The notes below the pieces were generated by a model. The model was not told the origin of the DNA and searched no databases. It was given only the letters and a program-made list of their open reading frames with translations. A stretch of DNA of 64,000 nucleotides, from the NCBI GenBank assembly GCA_018241995.1, contig JAFECT010000003.1:674228-738227 (forward strand), in the 5' to 3' direction. A program made the position numbers and the translations under genes. Positions 62,765 through 64,000 of the stretch are shown one piece after another (the stretch's first letter is position 1; each line of letters starts with the position of its first letter). Source of the stretch: Pseudomonadota bacterium. Lineage in GTDB: Bacteria; Pseudomonadota; Alphaproteobacteria; Caulobacterales; Caulobacteraceae.

Positions 62765-63940
62765 CTACCGCCCCAGCTCCTTCATCGCCCGGTCCAGGCC
62801 GTCGATGGTCAGCGGGAACATCCTCGGGCCGATGATCTGCTCGATCATCTGGGTCGATTGGGAATAGCTCCAGTAGCGCTCCGGCGTCGGATTCAGCCAC
62901 ACCACCTTGTCGTAGATATCGACCACGCGCTTGAGCCAGACCGCGCCGGCCTCCTCGTTCCAGTGCTCCACCGAACCGCCCGGCATGGCGATCTCGTAGG
63001 GGCTCATCGAGGCGTCGCCCACGAACACAATCTTCCAGTCGTGCGGGAAGCGGTGCAGCACGTCCCAAGTCGCCAGCTTCTCGTCGTGGCGGCGGCGATT
63101 GTCCTTCCAGACCGCCTCGTAGAGGCAGTTGTGGAAGTAGAAGAACTCCAGGTTCTTGAACTCGGTCTTGGCCGCCGAGAACAGCTCCTCGCAGAGCTTG
63201 ATGTGGCCGTCCATCGAGCCGCCGATGTCGAGCAGCAGCAGCACCTTGACCGTGTTGCGCCGCTCGGGTCGCAGCTGGATGTCGAGGTAGCCGTGCTTGG
63301 CGGTGGCGTCGATGGTCTCGGGGATGTCGAGCTCTTCCGGCGCCCCGTCGCGCGCCCATTTGCGCAGGCGGCGCAGGGCCACCTTGATGTTGCGGGTGCC
63401 GAGCTCGACCGTGTCGTCGAGGTTCTTGTACTCGCGCTTGTCCCAGACCTTCACCGCGCGGCCGTTGCGTGAGCTTTCCTGGCCGATGCGCACGCCCTCG
63501 GGATTGTAGCCATAGGCGCCGAAGGGTGAGGTCCCGCCCGTGCCGATCCACTTGGAGCCGCCCTCGTGGCGCTCCTTCTGCTCTTCCAGGCGCTTCTTCA
63601 GCGTCTCCATCAGCTTCTCGAAGCCGCCCAGCGCCTCGATCTGAGCCTTCTCCTCCTCGGTGAGGAAGCGCTCGTTCAGCTTCATCAGCCACTCGGCCGG
63701 GATCTCGGCCAGAAGCTCCTCGTCCAGGCTCTCCAGCCCCTTGAACACGTGGCCGAACACCCGGTCGAACTTGTCGAGGTTCTTCTCGTCCTTCACCAGG
63801 GCGGCGCGCGACAGGAAGTAGAAGTCCTCCACGCGGCGGCCGATCACCTCGCGGTCCATGGCCTCCATCAGGGCCAGGTACTCCTTGAGCGAGACCGGCA
63901 CCTTGGCGTCGCGCAGTTCGGTGAAGAGGCGCAGGAACAT
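62765..63940 (-). CDS. VWA-domain CoxE-like protein
   Basis: 391 residues. N-terminal CoxE-like helical region (ELRDAKVPVSLKEYLALMEA), Lys/Glu-rich middle, then a VWA domain with MIDAS motif DIGGSMDGHIK and FVGDASMSPYEI. Such proteins are partners of MoxR-type AAA ATPases in metal insertion or protein maturation. The MoxR gene would lie upstream, outside the window. Confidence 0.85.
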   Translation of the reverse strand: MFLRLFTELRDAKVPVSLKEYLALMEAMDREVIGRRVEDFYFLSRAALVKDEKNLDKFDRVFGHVFKGLESLDEELLAEIPAEWLMKLNERFLTEEEKAQIEALGGFEKLMETLKKRLEEQKERHEGGSKWIGTGGTSPFGAYGYNPEGVRIGQESSRNGRAVKVWDKREYKNLDDTVELGTRNIKVALRRLRKWARDGAPEELDIPETIDATAKHGYLDIQLRPERRNTVKVLLLLDIGGSMDGHIKLCEELFSAAKTEFKNLEFFYFHNCLYEAVWKDNRRRHDEKLATWDVLHRFPHDWKIVFVGDASMSPYEIAMPGGSVEHWNEEAGAVWLKRVVDIYDKVVWLNPTPERYWSYSQSTQMIEQIIGPRMFPLTIDGLDRAMKELGR

Positions 63941-64000
63941 GGGATCAGTCTAGCAGGCAGTCTGGGCGCGTTACAGGCTAGGTGCTGTGGACTCTAAGGA

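Overview
The window reads as ordinary chromosome from a GC-rich alphaproteobacterium. The most likely placement is Caulobacteraceae (Phenylobacterium- or Caulobacter-like). This is inferred from very high GC, three large TonB-dependent receptors, glyoxylate and glucuronate genes, tandem S1/P1-type nucleases, many Shine-Dalgarno-led GTG/TTG starts, and several dispersed palindromic intergenic repeats. I see no prophage, insertion sequence, CRISPR array, toxin-antitoxin pair or recognisable defence island. The only RNA gene is tRNA-Lys(CTT) at 46248-46323.

Layout. 1-7200: the N-terminal part of an M20 peptidase, then two divergent cysteine-rich TonB receptors separated by about 500 bp that hold several palindromes. 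7400-8400: a MarR-like regulator with an overlapping 80-residue unknown gene, then a gene-free stretch. 8400-16950: acyl-CoA synthetase, APC permease, aminotransferase, pyruvate kinase, sulfurtransferase, ferredoxin-NADP reductase, prephenate dehydrogenase. 17200-26530: M13 metallopeptidase, GST, DUF3297 protein, a Pro/Ala-tailed membrane protein, a secreted protein, a BaiN/HI0933-type flavoprotein, a third TonB receptor and a thioredoxin-fold lipoprotein. 26960-34040: a 37-codon ORF coupled to an AlaC-like aminotransferase, ammonium transporter, homoserine kinase (thrB) and threonine synthase (thrC) with interlocked stops, an MFS transporter and a small HTH regulator. 34240-43340: outer-membrane barrel protein divergent from an OmpR/EnvZ-type pair, PEP carboxylase, a second MarR-like regulator, and a LytS/LytTR-type pair followed by an SDR. 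43340-49410: alpha-methylacyl-CoA racemase-like enzyme, DHA2 drug exporter, tRNA-Lys, AlkB-like dioxygenase, hemerythrin, CinA-type amidase, pyrophosphatase and a YetF/DUF421-like protein. 49410-57390: the uxuB/uxaC glucuronate pair, malate synthase G, and a GMC oxidoreductase coupled to an aminotransferase. 57570-63940: Hpt protein, chorismate mutase, 3D-domain protein, GST, two tandem S1/P1 nucleases with a NUDIX gene, CsbD-like protein and a CoxE-type VWA protein.

Functional links. Threonine synthesis (thrB, thrC), aromatic synthesis (chorismate mutase, prephenate dehydrogenase) and the PEP/pyruvate/malate node (pyruvate kinase, ppc, malate synthase G) form the metabolic core. uxaC and uxuB convert glucuronate to mannonate. 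The TonB receptors, M13 peptidase and S1/P1 nucleases suggest scavenging of macromolecules at the cell surface, which is inference.

The less explained items are two paralogous MarR-like proteins in different contexts, the coupled 37-codon ORF, the palindromes between the divergent receptors, a candidate autoregulatory operator at a small HTH gene, and at least three palindromic repeat families concentrated in the last 7 kb. None amounts to clear proof of a new system.
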